Assembly (NCBI GenBank): GCA_002118135.1
Contig: BDIU01000521.1
Location: 1 to 47,137, forward strand
Origin: Trebouxia sp. TZW2008
Lineage: Eukaryota; Chlorophyta; Trebouxiophyceae; Trebouxiales; Trebouxiaceae
Reading direction: 5' to 3'
DNA length: 47,137 nt
The translations under genes were made by a program, and so were the position numbers. The notes beneath the pieces were generated by a model. The model ran no database searches. It was given only the letters and a program-made list of their open reading frames with translations, and was not told the origin of the DNA. How positions within the stretch are numbered: position 1 is the first letter of the stretch; each line of letters opens with the position of its first letter. Shown one piece after another: positions 1 to 11,686 of this stretch.

Positions 1-326
1 AGCAGAGCCTCACACTTCCTCCACACAGCAGAACTTGCATGCCTACAAATGCGCGCACTTGACGTAGGTGGAGCTGATGGGCAACAGTTTGAGCAGTGCC
101 TGGTTCAGCGAACAGCTGCAAACACACTGTGGATGATGCGATGCAAGGTGAACCCAAAAGCCGACACACAGAAGCATGCATCAGACTATCAATTGCACTT
201 CAATTGCATTGTCGAATGAGTGCTTGCTCAGCACTAAGCATGCAGGCAGAGCTGTGTTGTGTACATACCCAGCATGTTTTGAAATTTTGTCACGCCTGTT
301 TGCTGATGAATTGAATGCTGTTTCAC

Positions 327-3300
327 ACTCAGGAACTCTACAAACCAGTCGGGCACCAGCGGCATGCCATGCTGCCAAAAGTATTCGCGCGCTACAGGAT
401 CATTGCAGAATGGCACCACAATATCCAGTAGCTTAGGTCGCAAGCCAGCCAAGCTCATGTGCACAAGGCCCAGCAAGTTGTGATCAGGCCCAGGCTTGAC
501 CTGCTGAGGCAGCTGAGAGGAAGCTGCCAGCACATCCACCAACCTCGTTACAAGCTCCTGCAATAACAGTGCCAGCTGTTTGCGACTAAAATGGTTTAGA
601 ACCACCATTTCCTGCGACAACCTCTGGCATGCGACGTACGTATGCAATTTCATGACATGCTACGTTGTGTAGAGTTGGAAGATGATGATGCACATACAAT
701 TGAGGTTAATCATCATGCAGCATCAGGACATCAACCGGAGCTCTCCATGAAAGTTAGCAGCCGTCTACATGGGCCATGCTATGCATGCTGTCGTCCTGTC
801 ATTGATGTTAAATGCACAAGCCTGTTGCGGTGAAGGGCTTGCAGATAAATGTTTTACATACCTGGAAGCATGGGTGGCGTTTGCTTGTTAGCTGCGCAAC
901 CGTTTGCATCTCCTTCTGGGCAAACGGCAATGCAGATTCCAGTACACTGCTTTGCAGCGCAGGGTCTGTGGTGACACCAGGTAGCTCAGCAAACAGCTTG
1001 GCAACAACCTCCAGGTGTGTGACATCACGCTGCAAACAAAAATGCAATCTTGCTTCTGCTTCAGATGCACCCAGCTTTGGCATTAATGAGCAGAATCCCG
1101 AAAGTTCAAGACAATGAAAGTTCAAGACAATCATGCATGCCAGAAACTTTCCTCAGTGCATGATCCAGTCACGCATTCCGGCTAGTGCTGTACCAGATGC
1201 ACGTGGCTTACCCATTGCTGTTGATCTGGCAGTATGTTGTCGCAACTGCTTCATATAGTGATGCCAAGCATTGTTACCACAGCAGGGGTTGCAGGCCGGT
1301 GCTACACTATGAGCATGTGGGTGCAGAGAGGAGCAATCCTTACCTTGAGGGGTAACTTAATGCCTGCCGCATCATGCGCCTTGGTCATGTGGTACATTGC
1401 CCTGCTCAATGCTAGGCACAAATCAAGCCTCCAGGGCCCAGCCACCTTCAAGAAGCATTTGCAACCCCTCAGCTTCCTCTAAAACTCATACGCATGCACG
1501 TCCCATGTGGCTCACGGCCATGCTATTACAACAGCATATACCATCGGATGTATTATTTTCACATACGCAGGATTGTCATTTGATGCGTTTGCACCACGTA
1601 TGAGACTACAACATCAATTAACGCTTGAACAAAAGTCTGGCTTGGTGCATAGCAAGCTGACATTGCATACATGAGCAAAGCTTGTGTCAGCACCTTGTGA
1701 AGCAGGAGTGAACTCTGAACACTTTGTCTTTTGCTTGTGACTATTGCAGCTGATCATGAGCAAGGCATGAGATGCACCAGCGCAGTATCTGGATCAAAGT
1801 GCATGATATTTGTGGCAATACACAATGCAAGTCACCTGGGCAGCTTGCCTTATGATGGTGTATACAACCTCAGAAGTATCTTTCTTGGTTGCATAATTCC
1901 ACCAGCTCATGGCGAGCAGTATTCCTTTCTTAGCAAGGGTACATTCCTGTACGACAATACATTGCTCAGAAGCTAGCATGGCGTCAGTGATTGCCTGCCA
2001 TTGCTCAGTGTCAGAAAGGCACCTTGAGGCGATTCACACGCATCAGCCATGCAAAGTACAGCACCTACAATGGCAAGGTCATTTATTGAGCGGCACTGGA
2101 CACTGAGGTGCATTGCACAGCATATATGCGCAAAAGCTGACGAATCTGAAAGCAAAAGAACATTTGTTGAATGGTCCATCAATTGTGAGTTGTCATAACG
2201 CGCTCTCGCAAGATAAAACATGAGTCGCTCAAGTTGACATGTCAAAATGCGGTGAAAATGCAGCAAGGATAGCAGCAGCTGCACCTGGAACCACATTTTT
2301 GCCAGGCAGGCAGCCATGTTGAGGTGTGTCTCAGGCCGGTCAGATAGCTTCAGGGCAAGGTTGAACTCCTCCCAATGCGCCTTGTCCAACGTGCGTGGAT
2401 GAAGAAGCATGTAGTTGCATTGCTCAGAGTCAGCAAGGACAGTGTACAGTGCCTGAGAGGACGCAAAGGCCAGATGCTGAGACTGTGGCTTCAAGCAGGC
2501 AGAATCTGCATGAACAACAGGAGCAGCTTGGGCAGATTCAATCAGGCAGATTTGCATCATCAATGGCAGCAGTCAGGGCAAGCCCAGGAAACAGCTGGTG
2601 CATAATCGGAACAGAAGTCTGTGATGCATGTCTGCATCAAAGTGTATATGCTGCATGAACCTCTGCCAAGCCAAGAGCATGCACATGATAAGCATCTTGA
2701 ACATAGCTTTAGCCTACACAAGGAGGAGACTCCTGTCAGAACGTGCTTTATGAGGCAGCAGCTTCTGCATGCAGCAAGCATGCACTGGTGCAAAACAGCA
2801 GAAGATGAACGTACAGCATAAACTCCAAACAGCTGCAGCATGTCTTGTTTTGCGCTCCCGCATTGGCGTATGTGTGCAGATGGGGGCTTGATGGGGTAGT
2901 TTTAGGCTATGTTGTGCCTGGTCAGCTTCTTCAGTAGTAAGTGCCAGGATTGCGGGGTCTTCAGCCAATCTTGTGAGGTATGCCAGCAGCAGATTGTTGC
3001 GAGGCGAGTCTGCTGCAAGGGCTGGATCTGTCCCCAAAACAAAGTCTAGCGTACGACTGCAAGCCACAAACAATTGTCACCATGTGCAGTCTCGACAACA
3101 TAAGTTTGCTTATCAATTCTGTGCACATGCAATGACTGTGACAACGCAGTGTGGGGCAGTGCAATTGCTTCAAGATGCTGCAGCAAAAAGAGTTGATCCC
3201 CAAACATCAGCATGTCAGTGCTGTATGCCACATTTAGCAGCTGCATTGACACAGAAGCATACCAAGTTGCAATTGCGTAAGCACTCATCATGACATGCTG

Positions 3301-5791
3301 CGAGGCTGAGCATGTTTGATGTCCAGTAATGCTAGCTGAGACTGTGTGACTCACCAGATGAAGCTATTGACATCAGGCAGGATCTACGCTGAGCAGGTAG
3401 GTAGCCACCAGGCGGTAGTACGTCTCCGTCAGCACTTCTTGCACATCTTCAACTGCTTCCATCTGCCAGTAATCTGGGCTGAGGCCTGACATTGAGCTGA
3501 TGCTGCTTGATGTTGCAAGGTAGGACTTGAATAGGGCGTTGGCATTCATGAGGTATAGAAAGGAACGCTGGACGTCCTGCCAGAGAGCTGGAGTCTGAAT
3601 GGTCAAGGACTGGACCAGCGCTGGTGGCATGCTGTCCAAGAGACTGTCTACAATGTCAAGTGCGTTGTGTGCTTTGGGGATCAGCGATGGGATAGGCTGT
3701 AACACCCAGTGTGTGCGGCGGTCCTCATCTGCACAGCAAGCTTTGGGTTTTGACCATGGCACCACATACACAGCCTATTCCTGCACTTGCTGAGCACAAG
3801 TGACAGCTGCAAAAGTGCAGGTATTCAGATGGGCAACCTTACAAATCATCGCATGCAGGGCGCATGACATAATCCAATTTTGAGCAGTGACTGCAACATG
3901 ACTGTGCTAAAGTGGACCACTGAACTGAGCTGAATTGAGTGCTGAGTGTATTTCCTCCAGGGCTGGGTGACTTTGTGACTGACAAAAAGCACCGTACCTT
4001 GAGGGTCAGGTCTTTGTGCCCGACGGCGCCAGGGTAGGACGTCTGGCATAAGAAGCTCGCACAGGCGTGGAATTGCTTGCACACGGATCAAAGTCTCTGT
4101 GAGCTCTCCCAAAACTGCTGGAGGCTTGCCTTCCTAGGGTAGCAGCTTCTTCAAAGATGTCACCGCCGCATCTGTCAATGACTTGTGGCGGTCACTGATT
4201 TTTGAGTCACCCTCCAATGCAATCACAATCAGCAGCAGGGCACCTGCATGCATGCACTGCTTTGTGGTTGTACTTCATGCAAGCAACAGCACATTCACAA
4301 TATGTAAGTTGACCTGTGGATGCAACCATTATGGCGGAGGGCCAGCATGCAGGGAGTGCTGCTGCTGTTCATAAAAACGCAAAAGCAACATGCCAGCACA
4401 CATGCATGATCAAAGGAAAACTTGACTGACCTTCAGACAAAGAACGGAATAGACAGCTGCTACACACTTGGCATGCAATGCAGAGTGCGCCTTCTGCATA
4501 CAGGTCACGGCCGGCATGCTCTCAGATTGCAGATGCTTGTTTTGAGGGACAAGCAAGCTTGCAGGGGTTCAGACCTGATGACAACATCGTGCTGGCAACA
4601 GGTTCCAGTATGCCAGAGGTGTTGCTTGGCACCAAGTGTTGAAGCATTGCAATCTGCCAGTCAACCATCTCAGCAATATCTGCCTTGTCGCTGCAGACTT
4701 GCTGTGAAATTTGCACCACCAATTGTACTGCTGCTGCGCACAGTGTTTCTGCCTCTCTCTGCTCAACTGCAGGCAGTGCTCTGCCTGCAAGCTGCTGCAC
4801 GTGCCTGGCTAACTCCTCTTTACCTGCCGAGCCAAGGACTGCACCCAGTGATATACATATCCTTTCCACCACTGGGTCCTCAACCTTGATAGAGCTGATG
4901 AGTTGTAGCATTTTGAGCATGAGGACCACAGATCGCAGAGAGCGCAGGTAGGCTGTTGTGCTGCAGGGCTGTTTGCGTCTAGCTTTGATGCCATGGCGTT
5001 TTGCAATCTGCTTGAGGAGGCCACACAGCCCTTCAACTGCGTGTCCTTTGCAAGCATCTGACTGCCAGCCTTGGAGCTGCTCTTCTGATGTGTGCATGGA
5101 CAGGAAGCCTTGCAGTATGAGTGTGATGGGCATTGCTGGTGGTGAAACAGCATCCCAACCTCTGGAGGCAGCGCTTTCTGGTGTCATTCTCACATCTTGT
5201 GAGACAGTTGAGCTTGCAAGCTGTGAAAGAAAGTCTGCTAGTGTCTGAGGTCTGGCAAGTTGCAAGACAGTCCAGCTGTAATCACCAGCAATCACATTTG
5301 CATTTTCAAACCAAGCATGCCCTTTGAAGATACTCTCAAGGAATGTTTCTTGTGCTAAGTTGGCAGGCAGGCTCTCCCAGACGAAGATGGACAGAGTACG
5401 ATGGACAGTCGCATTGAGAGTCAGAGACCCCGATGCATCCCGCGGCAGCTGCAATTAAGGTCGGTGTGACCAAAAGGCCCAACTTTCTTGTGTTGTTTTG
5501 GGTCTATCAGTCGACGTGCGGAAGATCCCAGCAAAGTTGATACCTGATCAAGTGTCTGATCTTGCAGCTGCAGCTTCTGCATGTACAGCTGGCACAAGCT
5601 TGTGTTCACACCCAGCTGCTGTGCTAGCGCTTGCACCACTCTTTTGCTTGATAGGCTGCTGACAAAGCGTTGCTGCCACTGCAGCCCAGCGCTGTGATCT
5701 GCAAGCATACAGCTATCATGTTGTCTGTTTGCGACCGCGCGTACAATGTCACAAGCTGAGCACTTACCCTAACTTTCACCAGGACATCCAT
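327..5791 (-). CDS. Unidentified long Leu-rich, mostly helical protein; possibly disrupted
   Basis: I do not recognise the family. Supported exons in transcript order: 5791-5768 (starts MDVLVKVR), 5678-5544, 5448-4575 (a continuous 291-codon exon), 4243-3998, 3728-3355, from about 3056 down to about 2860, a piece within about 2500-2150, 1029-862 and 623-327. Phases close for the first four introns. The exons encode long amphipathic helices rich in Leu, Gln and Ala (for example LLLQELVTRLVDVLAA near 580-530), suggesting a HEAT/ARM-like scaffold; that is inference. No signal peptide, membrane segment or catalytic motif was seen. Exon 4 has an in-frame TAG and exon 5 needs a 1-nt correction to join exon 6, so the gene may be a decaying copy or may end early at TGA near 3380. 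The joints between 3056 and 1029 are unresolved, and the 3' end may continue past the left edge. Confidence 0.55.
1100..1131. repeat. 16-bp perfect tandem duplication
   Basis: GAAAGTTCAAGACAAT occurs twice back to back (1100-1115 and 1116-1131), in an intron or untranslated part of the unidentified gene. It looks like a recent slippage or duplication event. Confidence 0.85.
3355..3728 (-). pseudogene. Exon 5 of the unidentified gene with a 1-nt frame slip near its 3' end
   Basis: The exon enters in phase 1 (DEDRRTHWVLQPIP...) and stays open to YLLSVDPA, then hits TGA near 3380. A strong GTGAGT donor follows at 3354, and between the TGA and that donor another frame reads DVNSFI. That frame joins in phase to the next exon (RTLDFVLGTDPAL from 3056). 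The length, 374 nt, is one more than the phase needs, so a single inserted base explains it. It could also be the true end of the protein. Confidence 0.45.
4134..4136 (-). other. In-frame TAG inside coding-looking exon 4
   Basis: Exon 4 (4243-3998) reads through in one frame on both sides of this TAG: KKLLP before it, EGKPPAVLGELTE after it. Removing it as an intron would need a 30-nt intron (GTGACA...CCCTAG), far below the 70-nt minimum seen for other introns here. TAG is a normal stop in this genome (RPS5, uL24c, proteasome alpha-6), so reassigned code is unlikely. A CAG-to-TAG change is the simplest explanation. Confidence 0.6.
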
Positions 5792-6652
5792 GCTGTTCGG
5801 GAGCCGCCTGTACACTTGGGCTGTCCCGTGAGCTTGCTTTTGCTGCTTCCTACAGGAATGAAGATGAACCGGCAAAACGCAGAGTGTAGCACCCAATGCC
5901 AGACCCAATGCAGCAGTTTTAAAGATGGGTGCGTTCATCGATTGTTCAAGAAGGTGCGAAGCTCGTCATCTTACGAACGGCGAACAAAATGCAAACCCCG
6001 ATGCGGTTGTCAATGCCACAAGATGGAAGCGGAACCGAATGTTGCCTTTGCAAATTCCAAGATGCTCCACTAAAGCAAACTTTTGACAAGCAGCTACTGA
6101 GGCGGACTGCCTGCATGTCCGTGACCCCATGCTGACATTTAGGTGGTTTCACGCTAGCGTATGACGCCCGCCTGGAAGGCAAGGGAGCCTGCTTGATACT
6201 GATGACTGAGCAGCAGCCAGACTATATATGCTTGCTTGGGTGTGCAAGATTGACATACCTTGCATAGGAAGACTTCAAACGTATCATAGCATCAGCATAC
6301 ATGCCTGATTGCCAGCAAAAAGTTACCTGGAGGCTTCCGCAGAGAGAGCGTCAGAATGCGTAGGAGTACGTTGCATCCATAACTTTTTTGAAATGTCAAC
6401 ATGGCGACAAAACAACTGGCTACAAATAGTCATGCCGCCCTCAATCTTGCACAGTGAAGCTCATGCTTAAAGAAAGATTGAGCCACGTCACAATGTGCAC
6501 ACAGTTGAGCATTGGCACATGGTGCTCAGCCCCTCTATGCAATTCCAACACTCCATCAAAGCCAGCCTCGTGAATGTAAGGGCACAAGCATTGATTACAT
6601 GGGTAGTGAGACCAACACATACACCAATGCCTGCTTGTCCAGCACAGCTGCT
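5792..6652. other. Intergenic: 5' flank of unidentified gene and RPS5 3' flank
   Basis: No gene is supported here. On the minus strand it holds the RPS5 3' untranslated region, with a TGTAA motif (the chlorophyte-type polyadenylation signal) at 6599-6595, about 54 nt after the RPS5 stop. It also holds the presumed promoter of the downstream gene. An in-frame upstream ATG at 5938 could add a hydrophobic 49-residue leader to that gene, but MDVLVKVR at 5791 is the simpler start. Confidence 0.5.
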
Positions 6653-8094
6653 CTAACGGTTAGCCTTGGCCACACGCTCAATCTCATCCTTCTTCTTGAT
6701 GGCATAGCTGCACAGACAGCAGCAAAATGAACAACTTGCGCTGGGTTAGTGCAGCACCTCGCTGTGAATAACACTGGTATGTAACACAGCCACAAGCAAG
6801 TAGTGCGCCACTGGATGCAGCAAAAGCACACAGACCTTTGCCTGCATATGTGAGCATTGCATTATTGCTAAAGCTGGTCAGTGTGCATGCTGGACAGAGC
6901 TCAAGAACTGGTAAAGCAGATTGGGGACCTTACTGTCAACTCAAAACCAATCAATCTCGAGCAGTAGCCTGGTAAGATCATTGATATTTGTCTGGCAATG
7001 AGTGCTGAGCATTTCGGAACACCTGATATTGCCAAGGATGAATATTGAATGCCTTGTATCAGGGTTCACCTGTTTGAGGATCCCTTGGCAGCGTTGATCA
7101 GCTCATCTGCAAGGCACTCAGCGATGGTCTTGATGTTTCTGAAAGACGCCTCGCGAGCACCTGTGCTAATCAAGTAGATGGCACTGTTGACTCTCCTGAG
7201 TGGTGAGATATCTACAGCCTGCCGCCTGATCACACCAGCGCTTCCAATCCTGGTAGCATCTTCTCGTGGACCACTGCAGGCACCAATTGATTGTTGCTCA
7301 AACACAGCTGTAGTTGCTTTACCACTGCTCAAATGCAGCTATAGTTGCTTGGTACCAAGCTGAGAATGCAGGGAAGACAGAGAAGCTGCAAGAGACTGAG
7401 TTGCTTGGACTGTCAGAGCGCTGCAACGTATAGGGTCGCTGAGAGCCGGATACGCAACACAGCAGGGGTGCTGACCTGTTGATAATGGCATCTACCAGCA
7501 CCTGGATAGGGTTGCTGTCTGTCAAAAGGTGCACAATGTCAAAGGCGTGCCTCACGATACGGACCTGCAAGCCATCACAAATGTGAGGTCTGCACTGACA
7601 CGCATCTGCTGGTTTTACAACAGAGACAGCAGAAACTGCAAGCAAAGCTGAAGCAGTACTTACAGCAAGCAACTTCTTCCCGTTGTTGCGTCCATGCTGC
7701 ATCAATGAGGTTGTCAGCCTGCATGACCAAGCTATGTGTGAGAACAAATTTCGGTGGAATCCTGTGGCAACTGTCAGCTGATGCTGTTCTGCTTCTCCAA
7801 AGAGCTGTGATCTTCTGCTTGTACGCACCTCTCAACAATTGGACACTGTGCCTTCCTAAATCTTTTCTTCTGGTATCGGCCTGCTGTGTGGGGAACGAAG
7901 ACTGCATTCTTGGACTTGACAGCAATGTAGTCCTCCAATGAGATATCGTTCACCTGAGACACAACATCTAAGTTGCTGCTGAAGACTTCAGACAAGTTGA
8001 CCGAGTCGACATCGTGCGCCTTTTGCAATACCTCAACATCGTCGTAGCTCCACTTGCCAAACAGCTTGATCTCCTGCGACCCTGGCGTCGCCAT
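6653..8094 (-). CDS. RPS5: 40S ribosomal protein S5 (uS7), cytosolic
   Basis: uS7 binds the 3' major domain of 18S rRNA at the mRNA exit/E-site side of the small subunit. Six exons: 8094-8032, 7953-7829, 7718-7664, 7564-7476, 7273-7070, 6707-6653, giving 196 residues, the usual family length. Family signatures are unmistakable: [94 protein letters not shown] core (here [17 protein letters not shown]), and the C-terminal [17 protein letters not shown]. All splice phases agree. The first intron (8031-7954) is 78 nt, a multiple of 3 without stops, so the genomic frame stays open across it, but the plant and animal alignment joins DDVE directly to [10 protein letters not shown]. The gene is divergent from the lipoyl-KGD4 gene, 350 bp away. 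Confidence 0.97.
7954..8031 (-). other. Exitron-like 78-nt in-frame intron in RPS5
   Basis: GTATTG donor and TCTCAG acceptor flank 78 nt (26 codons) with no stop in the RPS5 frame. Retention would add 26 residues between the N-terminal strand and the conserved core. Conserved homologues lack these residues, so it is normally an intron. Confidence 0.8.
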
Positions 8095-8444
8095 GTTGGC
8101 CAAAACACAAGCACAACGCCTCAAAAGTCCGAGAAAGGAACAGACAACCAGGCGGCTGCCCTGTTGAACGCTCGAAACCGCCTTACAACAGGGCGCTAGC
8201 CTGATGCGCCCTGTAAGCATTTCAGACGCTTCACAGCAGGGTGATCATTGTTTACATGAGAAGCGATGCGGACAAGGTAGCCTTCTCAGCATCAGTGCTG
8301 CCAACACTGCATGGCGTTCTTGTGACATTTGGGACCAGGTCGTCAGTATCTACTGGTCAGTCCAAGCATCAACTACAGTCCGTCTGCTGCGCGACTAGAC
8401 CCTCTCATCATTGGCACGCGATATAGCACCTAGCTGCGTTCGCG
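8095..8444. promoter_or_regulatory. Divergent promoter region RPS5 / lipoyl-KGD4
   Basis: 350 bp separate the two start codons, which point away from each other. No gene is seen here and no canonical TATA box was found. Sharing of elements is inferred from spacing only. Confidence 0.5.
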
Positions 8445-9644
8445 ATGGCGCAAAGATTTAGCAGGCATCTGACTGCTTTCGGCAGACAGCTTACAACGCG
8501 TGCCACGGCCGATGCAGTTTGTCCAAAAAGCTACGCATGCCCAGCTTATACGAGCCCGACAGGCTGGGCAATGAACCAAATCGCAGCAGTGCAGCTGCCT
8601 CATACAGGATGCAGTTGCAGAGCCATCACGACCTTCCCCAGCCTGGCTGCCTCTATCAAGGTGCCCTCGATGGGAGAGTCCATCGAAGAAGGTACCATTT
8701 CAGCGGTCTTGAAGCAGGAAGGCGATTCTGTCGAAATGGATGAAGCTATCTTCCAGATCGAGACCGATAAAGTAACGGTCGACGTCAGAGCGCCAGGCGC
8801 TGGGGTCATAAACAAGATACTGGTATTGTTTCTTGGCCTGCATGCCCTTTGCTATTGAAGCTTGAAAACAGATCCAGTACATGATCTGAACATTTGGCAT
8901 GCAGGTCAAAGCTGATGACACAGTGCGTGTAGGGCAAGAACTTGCTGATGTTGGAGCCGGCTCAGGCAAGTCCAGCGCTTCATCATTTTCAAATTTGCAT
9001 GTGTCAATTGCAATGCATGTCTCTCATGCATGATATGAATTGTTGCAGGCTCAGAAAAGCCCAGATCTAGCGGTATGTCGCAAGAACAGTCTGACACTGC
9101 AACAGCTAAAGCACCAGTTGAGGACGACAAAACCAAACTTGAGGAGAAGCCCATAGCTGGGGACCCCATGGGTGGGGAGCCATCCCCTAGTGACACCTCC
9201 TCAGCACCATCATCTGAGCCAGATAGCTCAGCAAGGCAGCAGGGCTCAGCACAGAGCACGTCAAAACAAGACACATCAAAACAAAACTCACAGACAGCTG
9301 ATGCAAAGGAGGCAACTCCTTCGCCAGGTGCAGACACAGGCAGGCCAAGCATACGCTTCCCAAAGAGGCGCACTCCAGATGGCCAGCGGATCAGCGCCCT
9401 GTCAGCAGAAGAGCAGGAGAAGTACCGGGAAACAGATGCCGCCACAGATAAGCCTGGTCAGTCTGGGAAAACGTCAGCACAGCCGCAAGCTGCAAGCAGA
9501 CAGCCCCAAAAGCCTTCTGCATCAGAGCCCAACAAGTTTACTCCTTATGCTGGTCAGGACAGAGGCACAAAGCTATCACAAGCTAGAGTATTGAGTGCAA
9601 GGGAAATGGAGCTTATTGAACTAGGTGGCGCAGAACCTTACTAG
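8445..9644 (+). CDS. Mitochondrial lipoyl domain fused to KGD4/MRPS36-like E3-adaptor tail
   Basis: Three exons: 8445-8822, 8905-8965, 9049-9644; 344 residues. Residues 1-60 are an Arg/Ser/Thr-rich mitochondrial transit peptide. Residues about 66-146 form a lipoyl domain of the 2-oxoglutarate dehydrogenase E2 type ([25 protein letters not shown], with K109 as the lipoyl lysine; [15 protein letters not shown]). A disordered Ser/Gln/Pro/Lys linker follows. Then come two short blocks that match the small adaptor KGD4/MRPS36: [10 protein letters not shown] at 245-254 and [13 protein letters not shown] at the C-terminus (332-344). The E2 acyltransferase domain and its catalytic His/Asp motif are absent, and the reading frame ends right after the adaptor motif. 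The known adaptor links E3 (dihydrolipoamide dehydrogenase) to the E2 core. Inference: an auxiliary swinging arm carrying its own E3/E2 tether. The second intron is GC-AG (AG|GCAAGT). Confidence 0.85.
8966..9048 (+). other. GC-AG intron in lipoyl-KGD4 gene
   Basis: The donor is CAG|GCAAGT and the acceptor TTGCAG|GC. Using it joins G+GC to keep the frame from GAGS into the linker. No alternative GT donor keeps both the lipoyl domain and the downstream frame. Confidence 0.75.
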
Positions 9645-10424
9645 AGGAGTCATTGCAGAGAATTGTCATCCATCTCAGCTGACTGACATTAGCTGTCAAC
9701 CAGTAAATCCTGAGTTATATCATGTCTTCATCAGAACAAGTAGTGATGACATGTCACCGCTGACAACGCCCACTTCACAAGTGGTTCCAAGTGTTCGATC
9801 AATATGCTGCAGATGCATCACACTCTTGCATCCATTGACCATGACACTTAACTGAGATCTGCGTGTCTTGCATGTTGCACAAGCATGGGGAGACTCGGCA
9901 TTTGCATGGCGTCACCAGTGCTCAGCAAGATGACAAGCTTTGGTGTGGACACTAGTGAGTGCATGCCTACGATTATGTCATCGCAGGGACCAACTATCTG
10001 AGGTGTACAGCTTGACATACTACATTCAGTCTGTCAATGAGTGTTACATGTCAATGTACAGTACAGAAGAGGCAGCTCTTCGTCAACTGTCATGCCTGTA
10101 GGCAATTAGCATGTTCAAAATTCTGCTTCACAAGTTCGCAAAACTGGAATAAACATGGCTCAAGTCACATCAGAAGAAGGCTTTGGTCCTTGATTTGTCA
10201 CGTGTCAACAGCATACGAGGCACAGCTGGCTGAGTCAGATGGAGGTCCAGATGTGCGCTGTGCGATCACCGCACGGAAAAACAGTGAATAAGTTTATTAA
10301 AAATGACATGCTGCCTGCACATGTAGAGGATTGAGGCCAAGTCGCAGTGGAGCCTGCAACTGCGCATTGCGACAAGCATTGCCCTTGGACCCAACAAGAC
10401 AGATAGAGTAGCCAAGTGTCCTGT
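9645..10424. other. Convergent intergenic region, no gene seen
   Basis: 780 bp between the 3' ends of the lipoyl-KGD4 gene (plus) and uL24c (minus). It has short open frames only, with no family signature or codon pattern. An AATAAA on the minus strand near 10290 lies about 130 nt beyond the uL24c stop and could serve as its polyadenylation signal. Confidence 0.5.
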
Positions 10425-11686
10425 CTACTTCTCCTCTGAAGGCTTGTTCTTCTCTGGAAGAAACGTGGGCAAAATCTCGCCAGTCTTTTTGAGATACCTG
10501 ACCTTTTTGCCATCCTCGACCCTACAATGTAAAATATTGAATAAGCATCAGCACACTGTGAACATTCCCCCATCAGCATGGCAGCCCCTCAGCAGTCAGA
10601 CAGCATGCTGTTGCTCTGTATGTGTGCTGTGGCATAGTAACAACAAAACCATGGCAGCTGTAAATTCTTGGCTTGTATGCCATCAGACAGTACAAAATTC
10701 ACATTGCACAGCAGGGTTGCAACATTGCTGCATGTTATGCAAGATTGGTCTGCAGAGCAATCCCTGCATGCTGGGAAACATGCAGATGAAAACCAGATCC
10801 AAACATAGCAGCCATTGTACGTACACATGCTCATGCTGCAGCTGACAGCACAAGGGCAGCACTGCAGCAAACACTTTTCCATTGAATTCACAGGACACTG
10901 CGACTTACTTGAAAGCAACTTTACTTCGCACTTTCTGCTCCTTTGAATATAGCATGACATTTGAGTGATGTATCGGGGACTCATTTTGGGTGATTTGACC
11001 AGACTCGCCCTCTGCTTTTGGCTTGACATGCCGTGTCTGCATAATTGCTCAGCCGTTGACAGCAGCTGCAGCACTTTCAGGTGGCAGCAATTTAATTTCT
11101 GTTGGGAAAGCCTACCTTGATATTGATGCCCTCTACTACAATTTGCCCTGTCTTTGTGATGACCTGCAACAACACAGATCTCTGCAGTGCTGGCACAAAA
11201 GCAGTGGACAGTGGGATTTGTAGCATAGCGTGGGCCTTACAGTTGTTATTTTGCCAGTCTTGCCCTTCTCAGCGCCAGCAATGATCTGTACTAGGTCCCC
11301 TCGCCGAATGTGCATTGGTACTCGAATGGGTTTTCCATTCTTGTTCAGTTTGTAACTCTCCCAATCTTTGCCAGGACCCTGCAAGCCGGACCTTTTTGTG
11401 TGAAATTCTGCAGCTTTTGCGGCACTTTGAATTCTGCTTCAAGGAACAAGCACTTACGATTTTTCCAGCGCAGATCTGAAGGGGTACTCTGGCGGTCAAA
11501 GGCGTCTGCAGCATATACGTAGTTCATCCACATCTGGGTTGCAACTAATCGACCGTGACTTGTGCCTGGCTATACCTGGAGGGGTCTCGGCTGCAGACAT
11601 GGACGTCGGCCAAAACAGCTGCTGCTCCCCAGCCCAACTTGCGGAGCACAGCCAGTCAGCGCCATGCTGCCAGTCAGGGACAACAT
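10425..11686 (-). CDS. RPL24: Plastid ribosomal protein uL24 (RPL24), nuclear encoded
   Basis: uL24 is an early-assembly protein of the 50S subunit that binds 23S rRNA near the tunnel exit; here it is the chloroplast form. Six exons: 11686-11576, 11505-11458, 11378-11241, 11163-11116, 11036-10909, 10521-10425; 189 residues. The KOW core is clear ([20 protein letters not shown], then [16 protein letters not shown]). The plastid-type C-terminal part follows: [44 protein letters not shown]. The first exon ([16 protein letters not shown]...) has a chloroplast transit-peptide composition. The first intron is only 70 nt with donor CAG|GTATAG; without it an in-frame TAG would end the protein. A shorter start at 11514 would lack the transit peptide, which is less likely. 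Confidence 0.93.

Noticed and set aside
4134..4136. TAG reassigned to Gln as in some ulvophyte algae
   Set aside because: RPS5, uL24c and proteasome alpha-6 all end in TAG exactly at their conserved C-termini.
6220..6232. TATATA stretch upstream of the unidentified gene
   Set aside because: It is more than 400 bp from the nearest start codon and inside a probable RPS5 3' flank.
10037..10291. 84-residue Cys/His-bearing plus-strand frame downstream of the lipoyl-KGD4 gene
   Set aside because: Cys and His spacing fits no zinc-finger pattern and there is no splice or homology support.
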